Origin: a virus
DNA length: 27,404 nt
IMG/VR virus record: IMGVR_UViG_3300027977_000166
Span: 1 to 27,404 of that record
Direction: 5' to 3' (one strand)
The position numbers and the translations under genes are program-made. Of the stretch, positions 8,954 to 16,562 are shown one piece after another; the first letter of the stretch is position 1, and every line of letters begins with the position of its first letter. The notes beneath the pieces are model-generated. The model searched no databases, was not told the origin of the DNA, and worked only from the letters and a program-made list of their open reading frames with translations.

Positions 8954-9689
8954 TTTAGTTTATTTAGAACCGATAGAACATAAATACCATCACAAAGAAA
9001 GTGGTGAGGTTTTTAAAAGTGTAACAACAGTATTGGGAATGTTGGAACCACCTTTTAATGCTGAAGAAGTTGCTCTTGCTATACAAAATCAAGACCCGTC
9101 CAAGAAAAAAGAACAATATCAAAATATGTCCCAAGAAGAAATTCTTGCTGAATGGAAACGTATTAACGATGAGGCAAATATTTATGGAACCGAAGTCCAT
9201 GAAATACTGGAACGGTATCTTTTAGCTGACAAGGTGTACATTCCACAAAATGATTATGAAAGAAAAATTATTTCCAAGTTTCAAGAAATTGACCCCATGA
9301 CAACTGGTACTATTTATCCTGAAACCATATTGTTTTCGGAAAAATATAAATTGGCAGGAACTTCTGATATTATTGAGGACTGCGGTGACTACTTTAATGT
9401 TTGGGATTTTAAAACGAACAAAAAATTACGTTATATTTCTGAATATAACCATTGGTTAAATAAACCAGTTTCACATCTGTCAGATTGTCAATACAGTATT
9501 TACTCTTTACAATTATCAATATACGCTTATATGTACCAACAAGAAACAAAAAAGAAAGTTGGTAGAATGGGTCTTTTTTATCTTAACCCAGAAACCGATA
9601 AGTTTGAGTTAATACCTGTTAGTTATCTTGGTTTAGAAGCAAAAGCAGTACTTGACCATTGGTTAGAAATAAATAAAAAAAATAAATAA
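8934..9689 (+). CDS. PD-(D/E)XK nuclease, RecB/Cas4-like exonuclease family
   Basis: This 251-residue protein has the ordered motifs of the RecB-type nuclease fold: GTEVHEILE with H89, GTSDIIE with D145, VWDFKTNKK with D158 and K160, and a later Q193-x3-Y197 helix. These residues bind metal and cut DNA ends. In phages such proteins act as 5'-3' exonucleases or in recombination and repair. There is no iron-sulphur cysteine cluster of the Cas4 type. It overlaps the upstream small gene by 20 bases and sits downstream of the primase, consistent with a replication and recombination operon. Start at the ATG in the AATGGCG context, chosen because the following residues lead straight into the fold. 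Confidence 0.8.
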   Translation: MAKKRDSLVYLEPIEHKYHHKESGEVFKSVTTVLGMLEPPFNAEEVALAIQNQDPSKKKEQYQNMSQEEILAEWKRINDEANIYGTEVHEILERYLLADKVYIPQNDYERKIISKFQEIDPMTTGTIYPETILFSEKYKLAGTSDIIEDCGDYFNVWDFKTNKKLRYISEYNHWLNKPVSHLSDCQYSIYSLQLSIYAYMYQQETKKKVGRMGLFYLNPETDKFELIPVSYLGLEAKAVLDHWLEINKKNK

Positions 9690-9696
9690 AAAAATT

Positions 9697-10095
9697 ATGG
9701 GAGAATTATTAAAAACATTAAAAGAACAAAACTCAAATGAATTAATCACAAAATGGGAAAACATTGGGTTTCTGTATAACGTTAAGAATAAAAGAAATTT
9801 AGCTTTGGCTTGCGAATTTTCTGCGTTATATTTATTAGATAATGTAGAAAAATATAATGGCGATATAACAACATTAACAGTTCCAGTTATTATTAGGATA
9901 TTCAGAGAAATCGAAGAAGATTTACCTGCCGAATTAATTTTTGGTAAGGTTATTGAAATTATAACAGAGTTTTATATTAAAGTTAATGAATTTCAAAAAA
10001 GTGAAGAATGGCTTAATAGAGGAAATACAATTGAAAAGGATGTAGAAGCTGAATTTGTGGCCGAATTTTCTGATAATTATAACATAAATAAATAA
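9697..10095 (+). CDS. Hypothetical protein, mostly helical
   Basis: This 132-residue protein is predicted to be almost all helix (rich in Glu, Lys, Leu, Ile and Asn), without a signal peptide, membrane segment or known motif. The start is preceded by the A-rich sequence AAAAATTATG, identical to that of the thioredoxin gene downstream. It lies between the exonuclease and thioredoxin genes on one transcript. I do not recognise the family. Helical repeats of a small adaptor type are possible, but nothing specific supports this. Confidence 0.55.
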   Translation: MGELLKTLKEQNSNELITKWENIGFLYNVKNKRNLALACEFSALYLLDNVEKYNGDITTLTVPVIIRIFREIEEDLPAELIFGKVIEIITEFYIKVNEFQKSEEWLNRGNTIEKDVEAEFVAEFSDNYNINK

Positions 10096-10102
10096 AAAAA
10101 TT

Positions 10103-10411
10103 ATGCAACAATTAAATGAAACCAGTTACAATGATTTAATTACATCAGATAAACTTAGTGTTATTAAATTTGCTGCAGAATGGTGTGGGCCCTGTCGCGT
10201 ATTAAAGCCAATAATTGAAAGTATTGTCTCCAAATATCCAGATGTTAATTTTGGTGAAGTCGATATTGACCAAGAAAGAAATATTGCTATAAGTGAAGGT
10301 ATAAGAGGTGTACCTGCAGTTATTTTCTATAAAAATGGTGTCGCAGTAGATAGAATGGTTGGTGTAAGACCAGCTAATGAATACGTACAAAAAATAGATA
10401 GTTTAAAATAA
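10103..10411 (+). CDS. Thioredoxin
   Basis: The 102-residue length is typical of the family. The redox motif is W27-C28-G29-P30-C31, and the cis-proline loop is GVPA at 69-72. The conserved FAAEWCGPC and VDID segments are present. It reduces disulfides in the cytoplasm. In phages it may support ribonucleotide reductase or, as host thioredoxin does for T7 polymerase, act as a processivity factor; which of these applies here is unknown. No ribonucleotide reductase is in the window. Its last base is shared with the start of the next gene (TAATG), indicating translational coupling. Confidence 0.93.
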   Translation: MQQLNETSYNDLITSDKLSVIKFAAEWCGPCRVLKPIIESIVSKYPDVNFGEVDIDQERNIAISEGIRGVPAVIFYKNGVAVDRMVGVRPANEYVQKIDSLK

Positions 10412-11088
10412 TGGGTCAAATAAAAAGAATTATAAAAGAAACTTTAATTTTAGAATCATTTGATTCACCATTAAAAAATTTTCATAAAGAAGATGACTTT
10501 AATTACATAGTATATGAAGATGATATAAAAGCCTATGTCACATTTACATTAAAGTTTAATAACAATAGGTTGATTGATTTCCCTAGTATAAAAAATGGTG
10601 AAATAGACACTTATTACGAAGTTTCATGGATTTTTGACGAACACACAGAAAGAAGTGGTTATAATTGGAAAAGGGTTACTGCTAGTATATTTAATGTATT
10701 AGATGACTTTATTAGAGTGAACAACCCTAAACTTATATCATTTTCATCACAATATGAAACAGGAAAAGTCTATTTTAATCAATACTTTTTAGATGTATTG
10801 AAAAAGTTATTCAATCAAAATTTCATAATAATGGCTTATAGTGAGGATATCTCTGATGTTGTGTTTTTAATAAAAAAAGAATATTCTACATTATTGGAGG
10901 ATAATATAAAAAAACATATGGAACGATGTGGAACCAATACTAAAGAAACCACAGACATTTATTTTTACCCACATAAACTAAAAAAAACGAGTAAAGGTAT
11001 TAGTAAAAATAATATCATAAAAGAACAGAAAGAAAGAGTTTTTTATAAACAAAAATTCTTAAAAGGTATTAAAAAAATTAATCTTTAA
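10411..11088 (+). CDS. Hypothetical phage protein
   Basis: This 225-residue protein is coupled to the thioredoxin stop by a one-base overlap. The N-terminus (IKRIIKETLILESFD) resembles that of the minus-strand protein at 19171-19563 (IKGIVKQILKEELDNFD): a short amphipathic helix with acidic end that I have seen at the start of many phage proteins, possibly a docking or sorting tag. The remainder is rich in Asp, Tyr, Phe and Lys, with no motif I recognise. The last 40 residues are strongly basic. It runs 11 bases into the end of the convergent gene. Confidence 0.5.
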   Translation: MGQIKRIIKETLILESFDSPLKNFHKEDDFNYIVYEDDIKAYVTFTLKFNNNRLIDFPSIKNGEIDTYYEVSWIFDEHTERSGYNWKRVTASIFNVLDDFIRVNNPKLISFSSQYETGKVYFNQYFLDVLKKLFNQNFIIMAYSEDISDVVFLIKKEYSTLLEDNIKKHMERCGTNTKETTDIYFYPHKLKKTSKGISKNNIIKEQKERVFYKQKFLKGIKKINL

Positions 11089-11635
11089 TACGAAACTCAA
11101 TAGTAAGACGGTCATAACCCGCCCAGCCTTCTTTAATTACCCAACGGTATTCTAGTTCAGATTGTAAAACAAATTTATCTTTTAATTGAATACCAATATT
11201 TGAATTGGTTATTTTTTCTAAAATATCAATACTTACAATCGGTTCTAGTTTTGAAATAAATTGATTGTATCTTTCTCTGCCCAAATGAACATCACCATTA
11301 CCTAAATATTTGGTTACATTGTCGATATCTCTCTGACAAGTTACCTTAATTATTGGTTCCGAATATAAAACCCAATCTTTTAAATATTTGGAATCGTATT
11401 TTTTAATTTCCACTTTTTCACCTGTTTCAGTAATTGCATCGTATTTTTCAAAAAAAGATTTACTTGTTGGTATAAACTTAGTTGGGTCTAAATTTAATGA
11501 AGCAACTTTTTGGGTATTGTTACGACCAATGCCATCCCATTTAATTTTGGGTGACTTTGATACATGTTTCCAGCCCTTCTCTTCACAGATTACTTTTTCA
11601 AACTGAACACCACTTTTATTTCTGGCCTGACCCAT
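11078..11635 (-). CDS. Putative PD-(D/E)XK-type endonuclease
   Basis: This 185-residue product of a lone minus-strand gene has an N-terminal segment, GVQFEKVICEEKGW, like the first helix of restriction-type nuclease folds (E at the metal site). A segment KYDAITETGEKVEIKKYDS follows, giving D-(about 10)-E-x-K, the core PD-(D/E)XK pattern. No DNA-binding domain is obvious. It could be a Vsr-, HJ- or restriction-like nuclease, a mobile endonuclease or a repair enzyme. The assignment rests on pattern only. It starts 71 bases from the divergent DUF4338-like gene, and its end overlaps the convergent gene by 11 bases. Confidence 0.5.
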   Translation of the reverse strand: MGQARNKSGVQFEKVICEEKGWKHVSKSPKIKWDGIGRNNTQKVASLNLDPTKFIPTSKSFFEKYDAITETGEKVEIKKYDSKYLKDWVLYSEPIIKVTCQRDIDNVTKYLGNGDVHLGRERYNQFISKLEPIVSIDILEKITNSNIGIQLKDKFVLQSELEYRWVIKEGWAGYDRLTIEFRIKD

Positions 11636-11706
11636 TTACTGATTCGATTATTTAACTTATACTTACAACAGTAAGATAAAATTATTAATAAGTAAAATAT
11701 TTAAAT

Positions 11707-12867
11707 ATGTCCACTAAAAAAAGTGTTGTTTTTGAAACAAAATTAACCCCAGAAGAAACATTAGGAATTATAAACACGTTGATGGGTTTTTATGATAATT
11801 TAGAAACCATTCAAGATTATTTTTTGGAAAGAAAAAAAGAAAAGGTAGAAAACATCGACCATGAGAAGTATGCTGCAATGATGTTCGATAAGTTTGATAT
11901 GGAACCAAAAGATATGAATATCAGCATTGAAGTTATTGACGGTAAACTTTTTAATCCCGCAGTCCAAATTATAACATCATTACCGTTAGAATCTCAAATT
12001 GGTCGTCAGGTTACGCTGGGTGTTAAAGAAACAACCACCAACAAATGGATTGGTTTTATTCGATTGGCATCACCAGTACTTTCGATTAGACCAAGAAATG
12101 AACTTTTTGAAGGTATGAAAGTTACGGCGAATGAAGTCAATAAGTTTATGATTAACGGTGCAATCATAGTACCCGTACAACCTTTTGGGTATAATTATTT
12201 AGGTGGTAAGCTTTTAAGTTTAATTTGTTGTTCTCATGAAGTCAGAGAGCTATTAAAAGAAAAGTATGGTGAAAAAATTGATACCGTCTTTATGGAAACC
12301 ACTTCATTATATGGGGATATTAAAGGAATGAGTCAATATGATGGTTTAAAACCTTTTATTAGATATGGTAGTATGACAGAATCAGACATCTTTTTATTCC
12401 CTGGTGATGTGGTTTACGATTCAATCAGAACCTTCATGAGAGGTCACTACGGAAACCCTGAATGGGGTGGTTCTATTGTTGACCCAGGACCGTCTGGCCC
12501 AAAAATGAGGGAGTTTAATAAAATTCTTTCTATTTTGAAAAACCATTTAAAAGTACAAGACCCATTAAAGTTTAAAGAGTTTTCCGATTTCACACAAACA
12601 CATATGAAATCAAAAACTAAGAAAAGGTATTATTACTGTACTTATGGTTATGAAAATGTTTTTCAATATATCGCAAGTAATGGTGAGATTGAATTAATTA
12701 AAAAAGATAATTACGATAGATACCATTTAACTAATTTGATTGAATGGTGGAAAAATAAAGCACAAAATAGATTTCAAAAACTAAAAGATGAATCAAGAGT
12801 TAGAACTGAAATTGAAATTTATACACCTGAAACTATTAAATCGGGTAAAATCGATATGATAAGATAA
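11707..12867 (+). CDS. DUF4338/DruA-like (Mom-related, GNAT-like) protein
   Basis: This 386-residue protein has a central region (about 115-225) that follows the layout I recall for DUF4338, the family of Druantia DruA. It has GFIRLASP at 117-123, then R-x-R, a hydrophobic IIVPVQPFGYNYLGGKLL strand-helix at 153-169, a KYG at 186-188, METTSLYGDIKG at 196-207 and YDGLKPFIRYG. DUF4338 and phage Mom share a GNAT-like fold. This suggests a DNA- or nucleotide-modifying role, but no substrate can be read from sequence. Residues 1-110 and 290-386 are family-specific additions. The next gene is a virion protein and two genes further comes a Mom-like protein. Confidence 0.5.
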   Translation: MSTKKSVVFETKLTPEETLGIINTLMGFYDNLETIQDYFLERKKEKVENIDHEKYAAMMFDKFDMEPKDMNISIEVIDGKLFNPAVQIITSLPLESQIGRQVTLGVKETTTNKWIGFIRLASPVLSIRPRNELFEGMKVTANEVNKFMINGAIIVPVQPFGYNYLGGKLLSLICCSHEVRELLKEKYGEKIDTVFMETTSLYGDIKGMSQYDGLKPFIRYGSMTESDIFLFPGDVVYDSIRTFMRGHYGNPEWGGSIVDPGPSGPKMREFNKILSILKNHLKVQDPLKFKEFSDFTQTHMKSKTKKRYYYCTYGYENVFQYIASNGEIELIKKDNYDRYHLTNLIEWWKNKAQNRFQKLKDESRVRTEIEIYTPETIKSGKIDMIR

Positions 12868-12882
12868 TTAAAAAAATTAAAT

Positions 12883-13308
12883 ATGGAAACAAAAGAAACT
12901 AAAACCTGGCCAACACTTGAACCCAAAAAAGAAAATCGTTTTGTAGTTAATTTTCCGGAACCTTTTAAGATTCCGCAGTATGTTATACACAAAACTAGTA
13001 GACCTTCTTTTTATATCACAGAATCAGGTATGATTAAATGGAATAATATTGCTTTTATATTGTACGACCCAATATCACCGTCGACTTCTGTTGCAATAAT
13101 GGAAGGCGTTAAAGAATTAAGAAAAAAAGATTCACAAAATTTAGTAATTGGTATTGAAATACTTTCACCAGTTGGGGATGTTGTTGAGTCTTGGGATATA
13201 CACGGTAAAATAAACTCGATAGATTTTGGTGTTTTAGATTGGAAAAATGGAAACCATTTAAACATAACAATTGATTTTAATGTTGATTACGCAAAATTAA
13301 ATTTTTAA
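12883..13308 (+). CDS. Tail-tube-like (gp19-type) structural protein
   Basis: The 141-residue protein has an all-beta pattern typical of small tail-tube/baseplate-tube proteins. It contains KENRFVVNFP, IPQYVI, then a W-x-NIAFILYDPISPS segment, VIGIEILSP, a WDIHG strand, and the closing IDFGVLDW...ITIDFNVDYAKL. The last element resembles the end of T4 gp19/gp54-type proteins, where the final strands build the tube wall. It is isolated from the structural block at 1-6 kb and sits among DNA-modification genes. Alternative: a head or baseplate protein with the same fold. The fold class is more certain than the exact position in the virion. Confidence 0.55.
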   Translation: METKETKTWPTLEPKKENRFVVNFPEPFKIPQYVIHKTSRPSFYITESGMIKWNNIAFILYDPISPSTSVAIMEGVKELRKKDSQNLVIGIEILSPVGDVVESWDIHGKINSIDFGVLDWKNGNHLNITIDFNVDYAKLNF

Positions 13309-13309
13309 A

Positions 13310-13927
13310 ATGTACGTTGAGATATCTCCCAGACAATCAGGTAAAACAACAAGGTTAATAGAGACTGTCATAAATCATTTACGTCAAGATGATTACGCTA
13401 GAATTGTTATCGTTGCCTCATCAATAGGGCAACTTCGCTTGATTAAAGAAAAAATTAAAATAAAAATACGTGAAATAACAACACCTAATTGGGGTGGAAG
13501 TGTTGAGAACCTTGAATTATTGATCGATGAATTTTATTTAAGAAGGGTGGAAACAGTATTTGACGTTAATTTGTTAAGAAGTTTAAGGGTTGATTATTAT
13601 TTTTTCGATGATTTTTCTTTTCTCGAACCAAGAAGAATTATGCTTAACAATAGTATTATAGAAAACGGTTATTATTATACAACCCCCACGGATAGACGCT
13701 CAACAATCGATATGATTACTAATTATTGTTTAATAAACGATATTAATATAAATTATTTTAATACTTGGACCGAATCTAGACTCAGAGAACAAGAAGCGTT
13801 AAGTCCTTATCTTAGAGAACATGTTCTTGAATATTGGAGTAATTATATGGAATCAATAGGTATTACCACTAATAATTTAAAAGAAAATTGGCTAACAAAA
13901 ATAATTAAAAAACATAGATTTGTTTAA
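13310..13927 (+). CDS. Small P-loop NTPase, helicase/terminase-like
   Basis: This 205-residue protein has a Walker A segment SPRQSGKTT at residues 6-14 (K12, T13) and a Walker B-like strand YYFFDDF with D100/D101. Between them lie hydrophobic strands (RIVIVASS) like motif Ia of helicase/terminase-type ATPases. A TTPTDRRST segment may act as sensor or motif III. It is too short for a full two-domain helicase, so it is either a single-domain ATPase or a partner that works with DNA. It starts one base after the tail-tube-like gene and ends directly before the Mom-like ATG. Confidence 0.6.
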   Translation: MYVEISPRQSGKTTRLIETVINHLRQDDYARIVIVASSIGQLRLIKEKIKIKIREITTPNWGGSVENLELLIDEFYLRRVETVFDVNLLRSLRVDYYFFDDFSFLEPRRIMLNNSIIENGYYYTTPTDRRSTIDMITNYCLINDININYFNTWTESRLREQEALSPYLREHVLEYWSNYMESIGITTNNLKENWLTKIIKKHRFV

Positions 13928-14728
13928 ATGAAATACCAGTTCCAAATAAAAGAAGTTAATCGAATAATCGCAACAGATTTTGTTCAAGAAAGACATTACT
14001 CAAAAGTAATGCCAAAATTAACCAAACATTGGTTAGGTTGTTTTTTAGAAGAAGAATTGGTTGGTATTGTGACTTTAGGTTGGGGTACACAACCACTACA
14101 AACAATTAAAAAGTTATTCCCTGATTTAAAATCGGGTGATTATTATGAGATTGGAAAAATGTGTATGGATGAAAAAATGCCAAAAAATTCCGAATCCCAA
14201 ATGTTATCTGCTGTCGTTAAATGGATGAAAAAAAATCTACCAGAAAAAAAGTTTTTATTTACTTGGGCTGATGGCATTGTTGGTAAAGTTGGTTATGTTT
14301 ACCAGGGTTCTAATTTTAATTATGGTGGCTTTATTTGGACTGATATCTATATATCGCCAACAGGTGAAAAGATTCACCCTAGAAGTTCAAAAAGTTTGTT
14401 AAAAGAAAACGCTGAGTTTTTGGGTAAAGATAAATTATTTTGGATGACACCTGATTTTATGGCAATTAAAGGTATCAGACGGATTAGAGGTAAACAATTT
14501 AGGTATATCTATCCTTTAAATAAAGAGGCAAAAAAAATTCTAACAAATAGTTCAACGGTTAGTTGGCAACAAAAATACCCAAAAGAAGTGGATTTATTAT
14601 GGAAAGAACAAATGGGAAAAGGTTTATATGTTAATCTTGTCGGTAAACCCGAAATGGATTTAAGCATTGTTGAGTATAACGAAAAGAATGTTAATGCTCA
14701 CAAAAAACAAACGGTTAACGATAAATAG
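13928..14728 (+). CDS. Mom-like GNAT-fold DNA-modification protein
   Basis: The 266-residue protein matches a phage family related to Mu Mom. It has an HY pair at 23-24 in ERHYSKVMP, a strand LVGIVTLGWG, YYEIGKMCMDE with E74, FTWADG at 112-117 and the family signature YVYQGSNFNYGGF at 124-136. Mu Mom adds a carbamoylmethyl-type group to adenine in DNA and protects it from restriction enzymes. Whether this protein makes the same modification is inference. The C-terminal third has a second conserved part, RGKQFRYIYPL. It begins at the base after the previous stop, and its end overlaps the convergent secreted-protein gene by 14 bases. Confidence 0.7.
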   Translation: MKYQFQIKEVNRIIATDFVQERHYSKVMPKLTKHWLGCFLEEELVGIVTLGWGTQPLQTIKKLFPDLKSGDYYEIGKMCMDEKMPKNSESQMLSAVVKWMKKNLPEKKFLFTWADGIVGKVGYVYQGSNFNYGGFIWTDIYISPTGEKIHPRSSKSLLKENAEFLGKDKLFWMTPDFMAIKGIRRIRGKQFRYIYPLNKEAKKILTNSSTVSWQQKYPKEVDLLWKEQMGKGLYVNLVGKPEMDLSIVEYNEKNVNAHKKQTVNDK

Positions 14729-15290
14729 TTAAAGAACCGACTTTGTAATCGTAAACACCTTTAATGGTAACAAACTCAACAAAATAAATATAGACACCAG
14801 TTGTGATATCCAAACCACCTACGGTACCATCCCAAACAAAACCCATATCATCAGTTTTATAAACCAAACCACCCCAGTTATTATAAACCGAAATAACCAT
14901 GCTTTCGATATAATAACCTACAGGTCGCCAAGTATCGTTTAAACCATCACTATTAGGTGTAAAACTATTTGGTATGTAGACTACTGGTATACGACAAGGT
15001 ATTACTTTAATAACATACTCTTGTGTTTCAGACTCACAAAGTTCGTTTTCTGAAAAAACAGTTATTTCATAATTACCTTCTTTTTCAAAAGTGTAAGTTA
15101 TTTTTTCTGTTTTAAAAGTTCTAATTAAACGATTATTCAATTTAATCACCCAACTATAATCACAGTTTGGTGTACCTAACGAATAATAGGTGAATGTTTT
15201 ATTACTATCTTCACATAATTCTACAATTTGATTCTGTGAGTACAGATTTAAAGTGATTAATAAAAATAATAGTGTTAATAATTTTTTCAT
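14715..15290 (-). CDS. Secreted protein with T9SS type-B (gliding-associated) C-terminal sorting domain
   Basis: The 191-residue protein has a Bacteroidota signal peptide at residues 1-19 (ending NLYSQ) and an Ig/PKD-like beta region at about 20-98. From about residue 103 it carries the full type-B sorting domain: IPNSFTPNSDGLNDTW, then VYNNWGGLVYKT, WDGT, GVYIYFVEF and the final GSLTIYR. In Bacteroidota this domain directs export through the type IX system and attachment to the cell surface. Finding it in a phage segment implies surface delivery in the host, or reuse as a virion adhesin. It is the last gene of a tightly packed minus-strand cassette, one base after the frameshifted gene. Confidence 0.85.
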   Translation of the reverse strand: MKKLLTLLFLLITLNLYSQNQIVELCEDSNKTFTYYSLGTPNCDYSWVIKLNNRLIRTFKTEKITYTFEKEGNYEITVFSENELCESETQEYVIKVIPCRIPVVYIPNSFTPNSDGLNDTWRPVGYYIESMVISVYNNWGGLVYKTDDMGFVWDGTVGGLDITTGVYIYFVEFVTIKGVYDYKVGSLTIYR

Positions 15291-15291
15291 T

Positions 15292-15851
15292 TTAGTTGTG
15301 TTCTATAGGTAATAACATTGGTTGAGGAAATACATTTACTGACATTACACTTACAAAAGTACATCCTGCATTATTATAAGTATAAGTTAAATTAAAGGAA
15401 CTAGAACCACTTGTGGTGGGACAAAATTCATTCCCTAAAACACCGATACCAGACCAAACACCCCCTGTTGGGTTACCATTTAAAGTAACACAGTTACCAC
15501 CTTCACACATATTAGGTAAAAGGGTTAATACGGGGTTGACGTTGTATATAAAAACATTCAGTGTAACAACAGGACTTAAACAACCTATATTGTTAGAGGC
15601 TTGAACCTGTACGGCATTTGGTATTAAACCAGGGTTAGCCCCCGACCAATCCACTTCGATCTGATTCGTGCCTTGACCACTAGTAATAACACCTGGAACT
15701 AATACATCCCAAATGTAAGTTAACCCTGCCGTTGGTGTTACGTTATAAATCGACATGCCTGTTTGATAACATACCGTATCGGGATTTACTGTAGTAAATT
15801 GTGCTAAACCAAACTTGGTAGTAGTGTTAAAAGTAGTAGTAATTTTTTCAT
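15292..15851 (-). pseudogene. Secreted PKD/Ig-like adhesin domain protein, broken by a single-base frameshift
   Basis: Starting at 15851, the minus strand encodes a signal-peptide-like start (MKKLLLLLTLLPSLV) that hits TAG at 15804-15806. Directly after, the -1 frame reads LAQFTTVNPDTVCYQTG and continues openly to the stop at 15292. Adding one T to the T3 run (15806-15808 on the plus strand, AAA) restores a 186-codon gene whose signal peptide ends in the usual AQ. The downstream part holds PKD-like Ig domains (YIWDV, IEVDWSG, VQASNNIGCLS, PNMCEGGNCVTLNG). Either a real mutation, a programmed or phase-variable shift, or a sequencing error explains it. If only the later ATG at 15756 were used, a leaderless 154-residue protein would result. 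Confidence 0.75.
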
Positions 15852-15853
15852 AA

Positions 15854-15967
15854 TTAAAATTGTTTGTTCCAGTATTTTGGTGGTATTTGTTTTATTTGAT
15901 CACGGAATATTTTTAGAAACTTTAAAAATTGTTTTTTTAATTTTTTGCTCTTCTTCTTTTTACTCAT
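15854..15967 (-). CDS. Small very basic protein (37 residues)
   Basis: This 37-codon frame starts one base after the stop of the secreted protein upstream and stops two bases before the ATG of the frameshifted gene, so it fills the gap almost exactly. About a third of its residues are lysine, concentrated in the first 12 (MSKKKKSKKLKK), followed by a hydrophobic-basic helix and a short PPKYW tail. The packing argues that it is translated. It may be a nucleic-acid-binding or regulatory peptide or an RNA leader peptide. No family is recognised. Confidence 0.45.
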   Translation of the reverse strand: MSKKKKSKKLKKQFLKFLKIFRDQIKQIPPKYWNKQF

Positions 15968-15968
15968 A

Positions 15969-16562
15969 TTAATTATGGTTTATGTTTGTTATATTAGGCA
16001 AGGCCGTGTTTATTACTCCGTTATAAATTGTAAATGGAGTCGTTGGGCAAGAGTTATTAATCCAGTTACCCCAATCACCATCTGCTCCCGCTGTTACTTG
16101 TATTGATAGATTTTGTGGTGTACATACGTTAGCAACGGTTACCGTAAAACAGAACGACCAAGTACATGAACCTGAGTCACCCCAATCATCTGCTGGGTTA
16201 TTATTTAATGGGCCACTTATACCAGAATCAAAAAACCAACCTGGTCCTACTAATCCTGATGGCGTAAAATTATTTAACATCCAAACCCAATTACCACCAC
16301 CTCCTTGACAATTTATTGGTGGTGCTGCCTGTTGTAAACCAACCCATCCTGGTCCTAAGTTAATATCAAAACCCTCCAACCAGTTGGATCCCACATTTAA
16401 TCCAGGCCACCCTGTCATTGTATAACAAACAGTTACAACAGTTCCTGGTGTATATCCAACCACCGGAGGTACCGGATTAAGTGTAAATGTTTGAACACCA
16501 ACGCACTGACTATATAGTGTGTTACTTATTAAAAACAATATATATAATAAAATTTTTTTCAT
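15969..16562 (-). CDS. Secreted Gly/Trp/Asn-rich surface protein
   Basis: The 197-residue protein has a signal peptide at 1-18 (MKKILLYILFLISNTLYSQ, cut near SQ/C). The mature part is rich in Gly, Trp, Asn, Pro and Cys, with segments such as SNWLEGFDINLGPGW, GNWVWMLNN, GPGWFFDSG, WSFCFTV and GDWGNW. I recall similar segments in the N-terminal domain of large Bacteroidota secreted proteins that end in the gliding-associated sorting domain. Here that domain is in a separate gene two positions downstream. It overlaps the upstream gene by four bases (ATGA), a sign of translational coupling. Function unknown; surface adhesion is the best guess. Confidence 0.7.
   Translation of the reverse strand: MKKILLYILFLISNTLYSQCVGVQTFTLNPVPPVVGYTPGTVVTVCYTMTGWPGLNVGSNWLEGFDINLGPGWVGLQQAAPPINCQGGGGNWVWMLNNFTPSGLVGPGWFFDSGISGPLNNNPADDWGDSGSCTWSFCFTVTVANVCTPQNLSIQVTAGADGDWGNWINNSCPTTPFTIYNGVINTALPNITNINHN

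Noticed and set aside
8934-9689. Cas4 identity for the PD-(D/E)XK nuclease
   Set aside because: The cysteine cluster expected for Cas4 is missing and no CRISPR genes are near, so a general phage exonuclease is more likely.
11707-12867. A complete Druantia defence system
   Set aside because: Only a DruA-like protein is present; no large DruE-type helicase or other Druantia genes are adjacent, so a defence assignment is not supported.
15413-15604. Plus-strand 63-codon frame within the adhesin cassette
   Set aside because: It is antisense to the PKD-like gene and carries no recognisable feature.
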